In this document: piece by piece, positions 38,709-50,429 of the stretch
Layout of the letters: each line of letters opens with the position of its first letter
Numbering within the stretch: the stretch's first letter is position 1
Source of the DNA: Dastarcus helophoroides
Lineage: Eukaryota; Arthropoda; Insecta; Coleoptera; Bothrideridae
NCBI GenBank assembly: GCA_028583605.1
Contig: CM053332.1
Span: 1,721,793 to 1,785,792, forward strand
Length of the DNA: 64,000 bases
Direction of reading: 5' to 3'
The notes under the pieces: generated by a model
Told to the model about the DNA's origin: nothing
What the model saw: only the letters and a program-made list of their open reading frames with translations
Database searches by the model: none
Position numbers and translations under genes: made by a program

Positions 38709-38921
38709 TTCCTGCACCAGGGGTTTACGCCGTCAGCTTGATAGATGGTATCTCATCAATACAGCCTCCTTCGCCTCTAATATCTCAATATAATGACGTC
38801 GACCCGCAGCTTTTTTGCAATGGAAAAAACAGGCCAGCCAATTGCAGCGAGAACTGCATGTGCACTCATAAAATAGATATTCCTCTCAACAAAATAGTCG
38901 AATTAATTTTAGTGGACGAAG
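38709..38921 (+). CDS. Laccase-type multicopper oxidase, penultimate exon, set B
   Basis: It encodes VPAPGVYAVSLIDGISSI, PPSPLISQYNDVDPQLFCNG, the cysteine block NCSENCMCTHKIDIPLN and IVELILVDE. It is paralogous to the exon at 17885-18094 and has identical intron phases. Acceptor TTTTCAG at 38708, donor GAAG/GTAAGT at 38921. This copy is closer to the canonical insect laccase sequence (CMCTHKIDIPLN) than set A. Upstream, no copy of the LNPLD...FRF exon was seen between 18.5 and 38.7 kb. Set B therefore needs either the shared exon at 757-952 or an exon I could not see. Confidence 0.88.
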
Positions 38922-39107
38922 GTAAGTTTGTTAATATCAACTAAATCGGATATTGTTCTCAGGGATTCTGGAAGCATAGACATGTAATAATTTACACACC
39001 GCCATTCTATCACTGATAATAATTAATCACCATTGTAACATGCTTGAAACTGTTACATTACTCCCGAATTTTTCGATGAGCATCTTACCTTAGATTTCAA
39101 CTTTTAG

Positions 39108-39481
39108 TTCAAATGCCTAACCTGAGTCATCCCTTTCACCTGCATGGTTATGCATTTCGAGTTATGGGCATGGGGAGATCCCCGGACGCAAGAGTGAGGA
39201 TTAATGTGACCCAAATGGTGAATCTCGACAATCGTGGGTTACTGCAGAGACAAATGCCTGATGCCCCCGGAAAGGACACATTGCCTGTGCCGGATAATGG
39301 ATATATCATTATTAGATTTCGTGCCGACAATCCGGGATTTTGGCTTTTCCACTGTCATTTTGTGTTCCATTTAATTGTAGGAATGAATCTTATACTACAT
39401 GTCGGTGCCAAAACGGATCTTCCACGCGTCCCACCGCAATTCCCGACTTGTGGGGATTATACACCAAAGATATACGTATAA
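39108..39481 (+). CDS. Laccase-type multicopper oxidase, terminal exon, set B
   Basis: Third cupredoxin domain and C-terminus, 124 codons with the stop. It starts VQMPNLSHPFHLHGYAF and carries HPFHLHG and HCHFVFHLIVGM with all T1, T2 and T3 copper ligands and the axial Met. The tail is PQFPTCGDYTPKIYV. Acceptor CAACTTTTAG at 39107; the intron from 38922 is 186 bp. All key residues are intact. A candidate AATAAA lies at 39642-39647. Confidence 0.9.
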
Positions 39482-39641
39482 ATATTGATGGATTTCTTAA
39501 ATTGTTATAATTGATTAAAATTATGTTAATGACTTATGATTTTATTTGAAACCAGAACGTATGAGTACTCAAAGCACATTTAACTTTGATCTGATTTTGT
39601 AAGCAATCAGTAATTATTTCAGGAGAAAAATCAGTATCCGT

Positions 39642-39647
39642 AATAAA
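39642..39647 (+). terminator. Candidate poly(A) signal of laccase set B
   Basis: AATAAA about 160 bp after the set B stop codon. Position is plausible; the hexamer is common in this AT-rich DNA. Confidence 0.4.
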
Positions 39648-40500
39648 TAATGTACTAATAATTTAATGACGATCATATTCGGCCAAAAAAGCCCATTGTA
39701 GCTATTGTTAACTACAGCATATTCGATTATTATTTAGTTACTGTTAAAAAAAGAAAGTTGCTATTAAAAAAAACCTATCCCCTCCCGATGCTTTAACTAA
39801 AATTCTCAGAATTAAACTTCTCCAAGTTCACGCCCAAAAAAAATTAAATTAACTTTTCCGAGAGATTTTTGCTAGTTTCTGAAGCGAGGCGCACTATATA
39901 TGTATGTTAAGCAGGGTATCTCAACGAAAACTTGACTCCCCTAAAATTAGTAAATGGAGCAATATTTTAGAATTCGCCGTAATCCGTTGATTTATATTCA
40001 AGGGAGATATTTGTGGTCAAGTAAACTAGACATATTCATCCCCCTAATCTCCTAATTATCCCCACTTTAAAATTTTAACTGGGACTACTTTAGTTTTAAT
40101 ACATCATTTTAAGGCCCTTTCCATTGCAAAAACAACGATGCATCTTTTTCTAAAAATTGTCTATTCATGTTAAAAAAATTGTATTTTTTATAATTATTAA
40201 ATATTATTTTAAAAAATTTCTTCCGCATTGTTCCCTTTCCATGTTATGCACTGCTGTCGAGCTTAAATGAGATCGAAACATCCATGTCCAGTGCTGCAAC
40301 ATTTTTTATGTATTTTTGTATTTTTATATTTTCATAATTTATCAAAAAAACGAAATGTTCTTCATATCTAATTTTGGTCTTCTATTTTTAATTTTTCGTA
40401 ATCTATGTAAAATAAACTACCTCTTATTTTATCAATTATATTATATTAATATAAGAAATCCCAAACTTCAAAAAGTTGAAGCAAAACTGTTCAAATTTCC
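39648..40500. other. Downstream sequence, nothing recognised
   Basis: AT-rich DNA without coding motifs, leading into the quasi-repetitive domain. Confidence 0.4.
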
Positions 40501-43500
40501 ATAAACGAAAAGAAAATTAAAAACTTTCTTTAAGTTTAAATTTGGAAATTTTGAGGAAAAAACCGAAACTTTAAGTTATAGTTGTAGAAAAATGGCATAG
40601 TTTCCCAATTAAAACTGCATTATCTGAAAAAAAGAAATGTCGATTTCAAGAAAAAAATTATTTTTTAAAATTCAAAAAATTTAGCAATTAAAAAATAGGT
40701 TCAAAATTAGAACGAAATATCGAAATTCACTATTCGAAATTCCAAGAAATTAGACAGAATCTCATAAGAAAATCAAAATTTTGGGAAAAAAGTTATTTTT
40801 ATTTGGAAATAGACAAGTTTAAATTGTAATATTTGGAAAAAAGTCGAAATTACGAAACAAATATTTAAATTAATTTTTCAAAATTTTCAAACGTACCAAA
40901 TTTTGTGAAAAAATTTTAAATGCAAAAAATTTTTAACGTAAAATTTATAGTATAGAAAAAAATGAATTTTTAATTTCAACATCGAAATTTTAAGAAAAAT
41001 CAAGTTTGAATTTAAGCTTTTGGAAAAAAGTAGAAATCTCTAGAAGAAACGCTCAGCTATTAGAAATTCTCTGAACTTTTGAATGTTGAAATAAGCCCAA
41101 ATTTTGAAAAAACACCTAAGTTTAGTACTTCTCAACTCTCAAAATTAGAAGGTAAAATAAAAAATTCGAGTTTAAATTGAGATCTCTGGAAACAAAAATT
41201 GATCAAAAAACTTTGACCCTATTTTTTCTAACATTTCGGATCTAAACCTGCACATTTTAAATTTGTTTTATGTAAAAATTTATCCTTTCAAATTAAAATT
41301 TCGACTTTCGACATTTTCACATATTTTCAAATTTTTGAATTTATTTGAAGATCTTAAAATTTCATAACTTTTTTTTTCAAATAAAACTTTCAAAACATGT
41401 CGACTTTTCGTAAGTTTCGAATTTTCCTTAGCTTGACATTTCTTCAAAATGTAACCCTTTTTGAAATTTTCGACTATTTTTCAAAATTTCTACTCTTTAA
41501 AAATCTTCAAAATTTTTATTTTGAAAATTTTAAATGTTTATTAAAATTTTAACTTTGACTTTGTTTGATCTTTCCCTCCTATTTTGAAAGTCATTTTGAA
41601 AATTTAAGCTCTTTAAAAAATTTCGTCCTTTTTTCAAAATTTATCTATTTTCAAATTTTTCCTTTTTCGAAAATTCGAAGCTATTTTGTTCAACATTTTT
41701 TAATTGTTTAAAACTTGGTTTTTTAAACTTCTAGTATTTTAAGGATTGCCCCATTTGCTAAATTTTTGACTTTGTTTTGAAAAGTTTGACTTTGTTCGAA
41801 ATTTTTCTTTAAAGTTTTTGGCCATTTTTTAACTCTTTAAAATTATATACAAAATGAGCCTGTTTATTAAAATTTTGACTTTTTATTTTAAAAAGTTTGA
41901 GTTTATTCGAAATTTTCTTTTTTTACGCTTTTGACCATACTTTAATATTTCGACTTTTAAAATTATACGAATGTTTTTCAAACCAATTTTGTTTTCTTTT
42001 TGAAAAATTTACCGTTTTATAAAGATTTCAACTTTTTTTAAATTTTTCTTCCAAATTTCCATTTTAGATTGAAGGAAGGAGAGAAGAAAAAACAGAATAT
42101 TTTAAAAAGAGGTGGATACTTCATCATAATCAGAATTATACAAAATATCAAAAGTTATGAAAAGGTCAAAATATGAGAAAATTAAAAATTTTGTGTCAAA
42201 ATTGGCAAAAAATTGTAAAAGGGTTAAAATTTACGAAAAAGTTAGAACTTGAAAAAATTGGAAAAATGGAAAATCTGAAATTCTAAATTTTCAAAATTTA
42301 AGGTCAAAAGGTTAAGAAAAATGTTCAAGAAATTCCAAATTTTTTAGTAAAAATCGAAGGATTTGATTTTTGAATAAAGGTCGTGATTTCGAAAAGGTTA
42401 TAATTTTGAGAAAAAATCGAAATTTTAAAAAAAGTCAAATTTTAAAAATTGAACATTTCAAGTGAGTCAATACCAAAATATTAAAATTTTCCAAAAGAGT
42501 TGATATCCTAAAAAAATCGAATTCAAAAACAGCTAGATTTGCTAAAGGTTAAAATTTCGAGTCAGAATTAAAAAAAGTTACACATTCTCAAAAATAAAAC
42601 AAAAAAGAAAACTATCAAAAATTTTTAAAAATTAATGAATAATTTCAAAATCTTGAGATAAAACGAAAATATTTTTAAAAAATTACAATTTTTAATAGTT
42701 AATCGTATTTCCGAAAAAAAATTTAGTAAAGACAAAAAAATTAAAGTAAAAAGTTTTCAAAAATAATCAAATTCTATACAAAAGAAAAACCGTAATTTAA
42801 ATAAAGAAAGTAGAAATTTTCAAAATCAAGTCAAAATTTCGTAAAAAAGTTGAAATTTGGAAGTCGAGAAAAAGTCAGATTTAAAATAAAATGAAATTCT
42901 CTTTTTTTTAATTGTCACCTTTGTTCAAACTTTCGACTAGTTCTTAAATTTTTTTAAATTTCAACTTTTTTCCAATAATTTCCATTTTCTTACAAAGTTT
43001 TGACTTTTATGAAGTAAACTAACTAAAGTTCTATTTGCAAAATTTAACTTTTTTGAAAATTTTTTAAAAATTGAGTTTAAAATTTTAATATTTTGAAGTT
43101 TTGGAACTTTTTTCGCAATTTTCACTGTTAATAAAAATGTTTACCTTTTATCATGAAAATTTCGATTTTTTTCCCGAAGTTTGGCTTTTTCGAAATATAA
43201 ACTTTTTCAAAATTTTTACTTTCTTTCCAAAATTTCGACTTGGTGAGAAGTTCGACTTTTTAAAAATTTTTTTTTGAAAATGTTACAATTACAATTACTT
43301 GAAAATTCATAATTTAGATATTTTTATTTCGCAATCTATAAAAAAGCCCAAATTTTGAAAAGAACATGAAACTTAAAAAATCAAATTTTTGAATTTTAAA
43401 CACTAACAGTATTTTTGAAAATTTCGATTATAAATTCACCTTTATTTATTATTTATTTAGTAATTATTATTTTAAATTTTCAGGCAGAAAGAAAGTTCCC

Positions 43501-45300
43501 ATCCGTATTAAAGTTTTCCTTTAACACAACTCTTTTTTACATACAGAGTATTACGGTAGAGGTTGTTAACATTTTAAGTTTAATTGTCGAATTTTGACGT
43601 TTTAATTGAATGTATACGACCGTAATACGACTTTTTGGTCAATTTTATGCTTCAATCAAGATTTTCAGAAATAAAAAAATAAAATGTTAGTTTTTATCAA
43701 AATTTCTAGTTCAAACCTAAAATTTTCAGTTTCTTCAAGAAAAATTTGGTTTAGGTAAATTTCGACTTTCTCAGTTTTTTATTTTTTTATAAAAAGGTCT
43801 AAATTATCACAGAAAAAAAGCAATATTTTCAAATAAAACCCAAAATAGAATTCTGAAAATTTCAACCCGAATTACCAAATTCGAAATATTTGAAAAGTTG
43901 TGCATTTTTTAGTGAAAAATTTTACTACCCACTACTTTAAATTACGAATTTTTATCAAGATTCCATGTTAAAGTTGGAAAATTGCATATTTCTTTAAATC
44001 TAAATTTTCTTACAAATCTCGTATCTTTCCTAAATTAAACCAAAATGTATGTGTATGCTTATAAATTCTAGTTTTTTTTCAAGATTTAGGCTTTTTTGCC
44101 AAATTTAAAGTTTAATCTAAACTTTTTATCAAAAATTCGTATATTTTTATGAATATTTGAGATTAAAGTTGAAATTTTAAAAATTTTCACTTTAATTTTT
44201 AAATATTGAAATTTTTCTCCAATGTACGTCTGTAATTTGGAAATGCCTACTTTGTTTGAAAATTTAAGTCTTCATACGTAATCTTCGGTTCAAAAAACCT
44301 TTTTACAAAATTCGGTTTTTTAAAATATCGCTTTTTTGAAAATCTAAACTTTTTATTGAATATCTCAACTTTTATGAAAATGTCGATATTTTCCAAACTA
44401 TTGACTATTAAAAATTCTGATATTTTTACTAAATTCGTCTGTCTTACAAAATTTAAACGTTTTTCGAAAATTTGGAATTTTTAAAAATTTTGCATTTTTA
44501 CAAAAATTTCTCCGACTTTTAGAAAGTGTTTTATGAAAGTGTCGATTTTTTGCAAAATCTAAAATTTTTGGAAAATTTTAATGTTTTCGATTTTACAGAT
44601 ATTTGAGATTAAAGTGGAAATTCTTAAAATTTTGAGTTTAACATTTCAATGTTGGAGTTTTTCTTCAATGTAAAACCATGATCTCGAAATATCTATCTTT
44701 TTATTGGAAAATTTTAATCTTCAAATGTAATCTTCGGTTTAAAAAACGTAAATTTTGAGTATTAAGTCAAAATTTGGATGAAAAATATAAATAAATAAAT
44801 AAAATTGATTTCAAATGCGGAAGGAAAATAATTGTCATGTTATAACAAATAGTTGAAGAAATAAGGTGTAGAAAGAAAATCAATAATTAAAAATATTTTA
44901 GAAACTTCAAGTTTAAAAGCAAATTTCTAGTTATATCTCAAATTTTCGATTTTAATCTCCAAATATCAATTTTTTTTTCGAAATTTCAAGACTACAGGCA
45001 AAAGTTCGACTTAATCTAAGAATTTACACTTGAATCTTAAAATTTCGACTTTTTTTTCTAAATCTCGACTCTAATGTCTTGGAAATTTTAAAGAAAAAGT
45101 CGAAATTTCGATTATTAAAAATTGAAATTAGTCAACACACTCTACTGCCAACTGTCAATATTATACAATAAGAGGTGTGATGGGGCGCAATTTTTTTGAT
45201 CTGTCTAACCAAAGCCTAACCAACAGAGTATGAACATTTCAAGATTAAAGTCGACAACTTAACTTAAATCTCTGAATTTCTAAAAAAAAATCGAAAGTTG
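40501..45300. repeat. Quasi-repetitive AT-rich domain 3 (largest, with strand switches)
   Basis: About 4.8 kb of varied AAAAAGTCGAAATTTT-like words. The upper strand is A-rich to about 41250, T-rich to about 42060, A-rich to about 42900, then T-rich to about 44780. The alternation suggests inverted blocks, but I could not align exact arms. No gene is seen. Confidence 0.62.
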
Positions 45301-45811
45301 AATTCAAAATTTTCATTTCTTATTGATGTCTTTTCTACACCTTCGTTATTTTGACTTATTAAACCCGCAATTAAATATTTAAAAAACATCAAAAAAGCAT
45401 GTATCGTTACCGAATACCGATCCTTGAGACATTCATGCTTCATTAAAAAAGATATCGATGTTCAAACATTCATGATTTTTTGAACGATGTTGCATTTTCA
45501 TGAGAAAAGATTGAGCTGCCCACCCCTTAAAGCTACTTACGTAATACTAGAACGAAAAGGTGTACTTCTTAGGGTGCAGTTACACTAGATACTTTATTCC
45601 GTACATTTACCTCTGACATAAAATTTATTAAATGTCGACTTTCCTGAGAGAAGCTATCCTAGACTTATTTACACAGCTGAGAGTTTCAGATGGCTTCTCT
45701 CAAAATAGTTATATTAATATATTTTGTCAGAGAGAAATATACGGATTAAGATGTACCCGTAACGGGTACATAATTTTAATTTAATGGTATAGTAACATAA
45801 AAATAATTTTA

Positions 45812-46057
45812 GGTAAAACACCCTCAAGTCTGCGCCTGCCACCCCAGCCCCCACCAGCCGCTACTATTTTAATTTCAAAACTGGCATCACTCGTAACAAG
45901 CTTTACTGCTTCTACCAGAAACCATTACTGGACTGCCAGCGCAGAAGATTCTGCTGCTGAAAAATGTTGCTGCTCAACAAGAAAATATCAAAGACCATCA
46001 CTTCCAAGGTATATTAAGAATGATACCATTGGGGGTTTTACCCTAGAGGAATGTTGA
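45812..46057 (+). other. Unassigned open frame, Pro-rich start
   Basis: An 82-codon open stretch after an ATTTTAG acceptor-like site. It reads GKTPSSLRLPPQPPPAATIL and later WTASAEDSAAEKCCCSTRK, ending at TGA 46055-46057. It is markedly more GC-rich than its surroundings. It has no start codon and no family I recognise. It could be a terminal exon of an unknown gene or part of a repeat. There is no further support. Confidence 0.2.
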
Positions 46058-48640
46058 GGATGTTTCTCATCTACAACCATCAAAACGAATTGTATCGTTC
46101 CAAATATTATGACGGAGTTGCCTTCCTCCGCGAATATTTTAATTGGGTTGGTATTGGACCAAAATTATAAAATTTTTATTTTTATAATACTTGAATAACA
46201 AATATATAAACTAATATTTTATATCGCTATGTGTAACAACAGATACTAGTGCGCTAGAAAGGAATAAGGTTTGCTTAAAATTGAAATTATTGAAAAGATC
46301 TTTCTCCAATTTAAGGCTAATAACTTAGTAGTTGACCAAATAAAGCAGCTTAAAGCTAATTTTTCTCTAAAATATCAACAACTAATTTTTGTGCATAACA
46401 GTCAAATACATTAAATATTTGAATAACGTACTATGTTTTTGTTTAATACTGCTGAAAAAATATTTTTGATTAATATTAAGATAGGCCTGGTTATTTTCTT
46501 TAAAAATTCTATAAATTAAATCTCTGAATAAGCATATTTTATATAATATTATAATAATACACGTAAACTTTAAACCTTTTAAACGACCACGTTATGAACT
46601 AGTGGATGAATCAATAATTAAACACATTAAGAAAATATGAAAATTAAAGCACTAGTTATGTCATTCATATATGTATGTACATATATGCAGACTTAATTTT
46701 TCATTTTGCCCCCAAACTTAAGGGCGTTTGTTTTCTTGAAATTTAGAGTTTAACTTAATTTTTTGGGTTAAAAATTGAGGTTTTTTTCAGTTTAGCAATG
46801 GAATCGTATGCGTTTACAATATTGAGCACCGGCATGGATTTAGATTTAAAATTTAGGAAAAGATAAAAATTAAAAGCTTGGATTAGCAGGTTTTAAAAAT
46901 TCCTGCAAATTTTAGACTACAACAGTAAAGGTAGAATGTAAAAGTCCATAAAAATGTTATTAAAAAATTAAACGATGAAATCAAAAGTTTTATGAACATA
47001 GTCGTCTCAATCGTTAGAATAAGAAAACTTGAATAAATTGTTGAAACTTAAGGTTAAAATTGAGATCTTCATGGAAATTATCGAATTATGCTGCTAAAAT
47101 TTGCAAATAAATAAAAAAAATCATGTATATGTAGTTTAAGTTTTAAATTTGAAAATATAAAATCTAAAATAAACTTAGTTGAGGGAAAAACGGTTACACA
47201 ATTTATGAAAATAGTGAACATTGGGGTTATTGTGAAAATTAGATTGGAACTAAAACATTGAATATTTTTCAATCCTAGATTAGAAATCTATGGCAAAATA
47301 TTAAATTAAATGGTAATGTCAGAATATTTACGAAAGTAGTGCGACAATCGTTAGAACTAAAAAATTTACGACAATTGGAAAAGTTGAATTAATAGTATAA
47401 AAACCTACGAGAAGCATCAAAATTAGTTGTTTATGAACTACTAATGTTGCAGTGTGATGATGCAAAAAGTTAAGTATTTAGTTAAGTATTACATTGACAT
47501 TTAATAATGCTTGTGACGTAAATTCCATCGACCTGCCCCACGTCTCGCAGCAACAAAATCACGACATTTTTACATGACAAAAAAAGTGCGATAGATAATA
47601 CCACGTTCTTCCCCCACAATCCACAGTCCATACAACCAGATGAAGACTTTCTGGTTAGCCGAGGATTTCTTCTGAATACAACATAGTTCTTCTGAGTATA
47701 GCATAGTTCTGGAAGATCGCTTCATCCACATCTATATTTTATATGGAAACTAGATGATCGAACAGCTCTAGATAACAAATTCAGGAGTTTTGCCTTCTTC
47801 TACTTTGTGAGAAACTTGATACTATATATTATGGGTTTCATCCTCTGTTTGTGCTGCATGTTTTGATAGTCTGTTTAACAATTATATATGCAGTTAATGA
47901 TTTTTATAGAAGGTTATTGCTCACATTTTCTTTTCATCCAAAAAATTTTTTTTGGTGGTTGATTTTTACTAATGTTAATTTTTTTATTACTGTTTCAATT
48001 TCATATTTTTAGAAACATCAACTATCAGAAGATCTAAACACGAAGATTTCACAAATATTATCTGACTACGAAACTTGATACCCATTATTTATTTCAAAGG
48101 GTCATTTGATTTTGTATCATTCGGTGGTACCTTGATGTGTGAGTTTTTATTTTTAGAGCAAAAATTCTTTAAATCGTTTGAAATCACCTGCGCTCTACTA
48201 TTAATGACTAAGAATTTGGGGAGCCTAAATATACCAAAAATTGTGGTAATTCATATAATTGTCTTTTAGTGTAATAATTTCAGGCTAATGGGTACAGGTA
48301 TCGATTACCGTCACCCATATTTTATTTTTATTATTTTTTTCCAAAGGGGCCAGCAAAATATAAGTGGACGCACCACGAGAGTTTTGGAGATGTTCTTCGA
48401 GGAAAAATTGGTGCTTAACATTCGTTAGTTTTTGATTGTTGGAGGGAATTTTGTTTTTGTTTTTTGAACTATGTCGGAATTGATATTTGATCAATAACTT
48501 TGCTAAGCACTAAACACAGACAACACCATTGGATACAGTTTGGAAAATAAACAGATACGGAGCTCCCTTAGCCAAATTTCCCCTTCAAAACATTATTCGT
48601 CTCGTTTTTCGCAGTAAGGATGCCTAAATTTTTTCAACGA
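46058..48640. other. Intergenic sequence, nothing recognised
   Basis: AT-rich DNA. Short open frames at 47078 and 48285 (minus) and 48075 (plus) show no motif. Confidence 0.4.
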
Positions 48641-49122
48641 AAGCCATGTATGGAAGTGTAAAATCGTTTAATGATATGCAAAGCGCTTCGGCACAAGGCC
48701 ACATTCAGTGCATTATTCATCAAAGAAGCTTTGACTCTTACTGTTCTTACTGTAGTACGTTTTAAAGTCACTGAATATTTATAACAACGTACATAATTCT
48801 AGTTAGCTGACATGGTCAAGTCGTTAAAATTTGTCAAAATAAAAAAGGAGAACGCTTACAAAGTATATCGATACCTGTACAGTTTAGGCGCCAACTCAAC
48901 AGGTTATGACAGACTTTGTAAACTTTCTCCTTTTTTGAAAAGCAAATTTGAATATTTTAATAATTAATCTAAATCTAATCTAATATTTAGTGACTTTAAA
49001 ATGTAGTACAATAAGGATCAGAGCCTCTTATAATATCTGACAAATAATCCACTCAAGATGGCCTTGTACCAAAAGCGCTTTGCGTAATATTAATAAGCGA
49101 TTTTACATTGCCATACATGGTT
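48641..49122. repeat. Inverted repeat overlapping a gypsy fragment
   Basis: CCATGTATGG...GTAAAATCG...GCAAAGCGCTT and TTTTAAAGTCACT at the left pair with their complements at 48985-49122. An inner pair (AGGAGAA.GCTTACAAAGT against ACTTTGTAAACTTTCTCCT) brackets a small loop near 48890. The right arm overlaps the end of the open frame that contains gypsy RNase H, so it may be an inverted duplication of retroelement DNA. Confidence 0.6.
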
Positions 49123-49990
49123 TTTTTAAATATAATTGAAGAACAAGTGTACACAACTTTTCCCTCATAATTCCGTTTTCTTTTCCTGCCCGTATTCGTA
49201 CTGAAATTGTAGCTCTTTACAGTCATAACCCATCTCAACAAGCGATTGCTGACTATTTTGGGCGTTTCTCGGTTTTCTCCAGAAATTCTATCAAACGGCT
49301 TATGGCCAGTGACAAATGATATCGTCGAGATAACATAATACTCATTAAATCCATAAAAAAAATTTACCCATAGTACGCTGAAATAACGACGATGCAAAAC
49401 TGATGCCGAAGGGTAGTCTGTGGTAAGTGAAGTAATCTTGATGAGTCGCTATTACTAAATATTTCCTTGACTCTAGACGGACTTTTATTTGCAGGCATCT
49501 GGGTAGATGCTTAAAAATAACCTTTCTTCAAAATATCTCATGTTATACCTTCAAAACGAGAAAAAGTTTGGAACAAACTTATTTATAATTACTTTAAAAT
49601 CTTTAACTTTTCATTGAACTTTCTGACGGAGTAATTGGGAAATCTCACAAAATAGGTGGCAACGAGCTTCAAAATACCTTCTTTGACTACTCTATCAGGT
49701 GCTGTTAAAACTTGAGTATGCAGAGCAATAGGTACATTTCTGGGTGAAAATCTCTTTGACATGTCATCATCAATGTAAATCTCGACTTGATGTCCTTTTA
49801 TAATACCTAAGGGATCGTAAAATGTTTCACGAAAGTCATTTAATACCTAAACAATCTGGCATTTTGGGAAACCCACTCTTCCACGATTTTTCTGTCTTTG
49901 ATAATCATTTTCTTTGAAACTAAGATGCTCAACTTTACATATTCTGGCTCCTGGGGTTAAAACAAGCTTAAATGCTATGCCAATTCTTTT
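49123..49990 (-). pseudogene. Ty3/gypsy-like pol fragment (RT and RNase H), degraded
   Basis: Minus strand, across frames: LNDFRETFYDPLGIIKGHQV (about 49790-49845), RFSPRNVPIAL.TQVL.APDRVVKEGIL (about 49680-49760), LQIKVRLESRKYLVI (about 49455-49500), then YHRLPFGISFASSLFQR (about 49390-49430). This runs quickly into RNase H-like VTGHKPF (about 49300), NRLLRWVMTVKSYNF (about 49200-49250). These match the E..LG.IKGH, K.G.I, LQI.V, RLPFG and DHKPL...R..RW....Y order of Ty3/gypsy pol. The FxDD block is missing, so there is an internal deletion. No LTRs were identified. Confidence 0.75.
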
Positions 49991-50429
49991 TGAAAAGTGC
50001 TATATCTTCTTTGTTGGTAGACTTAATTCCTTATTGAAAGCTTTTACTGTGACTGTAGATTCTCTCATGTTTTGATTGTGTTTTCACTACTACTACTACT
50101 GCATTCACACAACCAACCAACATCATTGAACATTTAAAAATCTAAACGGGCTTACCTCTACTACTAACATTGCTGTGCTTAAGAGCCCAATTTTCTTGTA
50201 TTTGACACACTCGCCTCAAAATTTTTATCTTAAATTGGATACTTAGAACCGCATTATTTTTTTGATAATTACCCTCTTCCTCACTTTTTTCCCCCAAACA
50301 GCGTGTAAAACCTTTCGTGTTATTAGCACGTTTTGAGTTTGATGACTGTTGAATATTAGCATGTCCCGAGTTAACACATACACAGTCAAAATGAGTTTCT
50401 TCTCAGCAGCGTTAATTTTTTTCCAGAAT

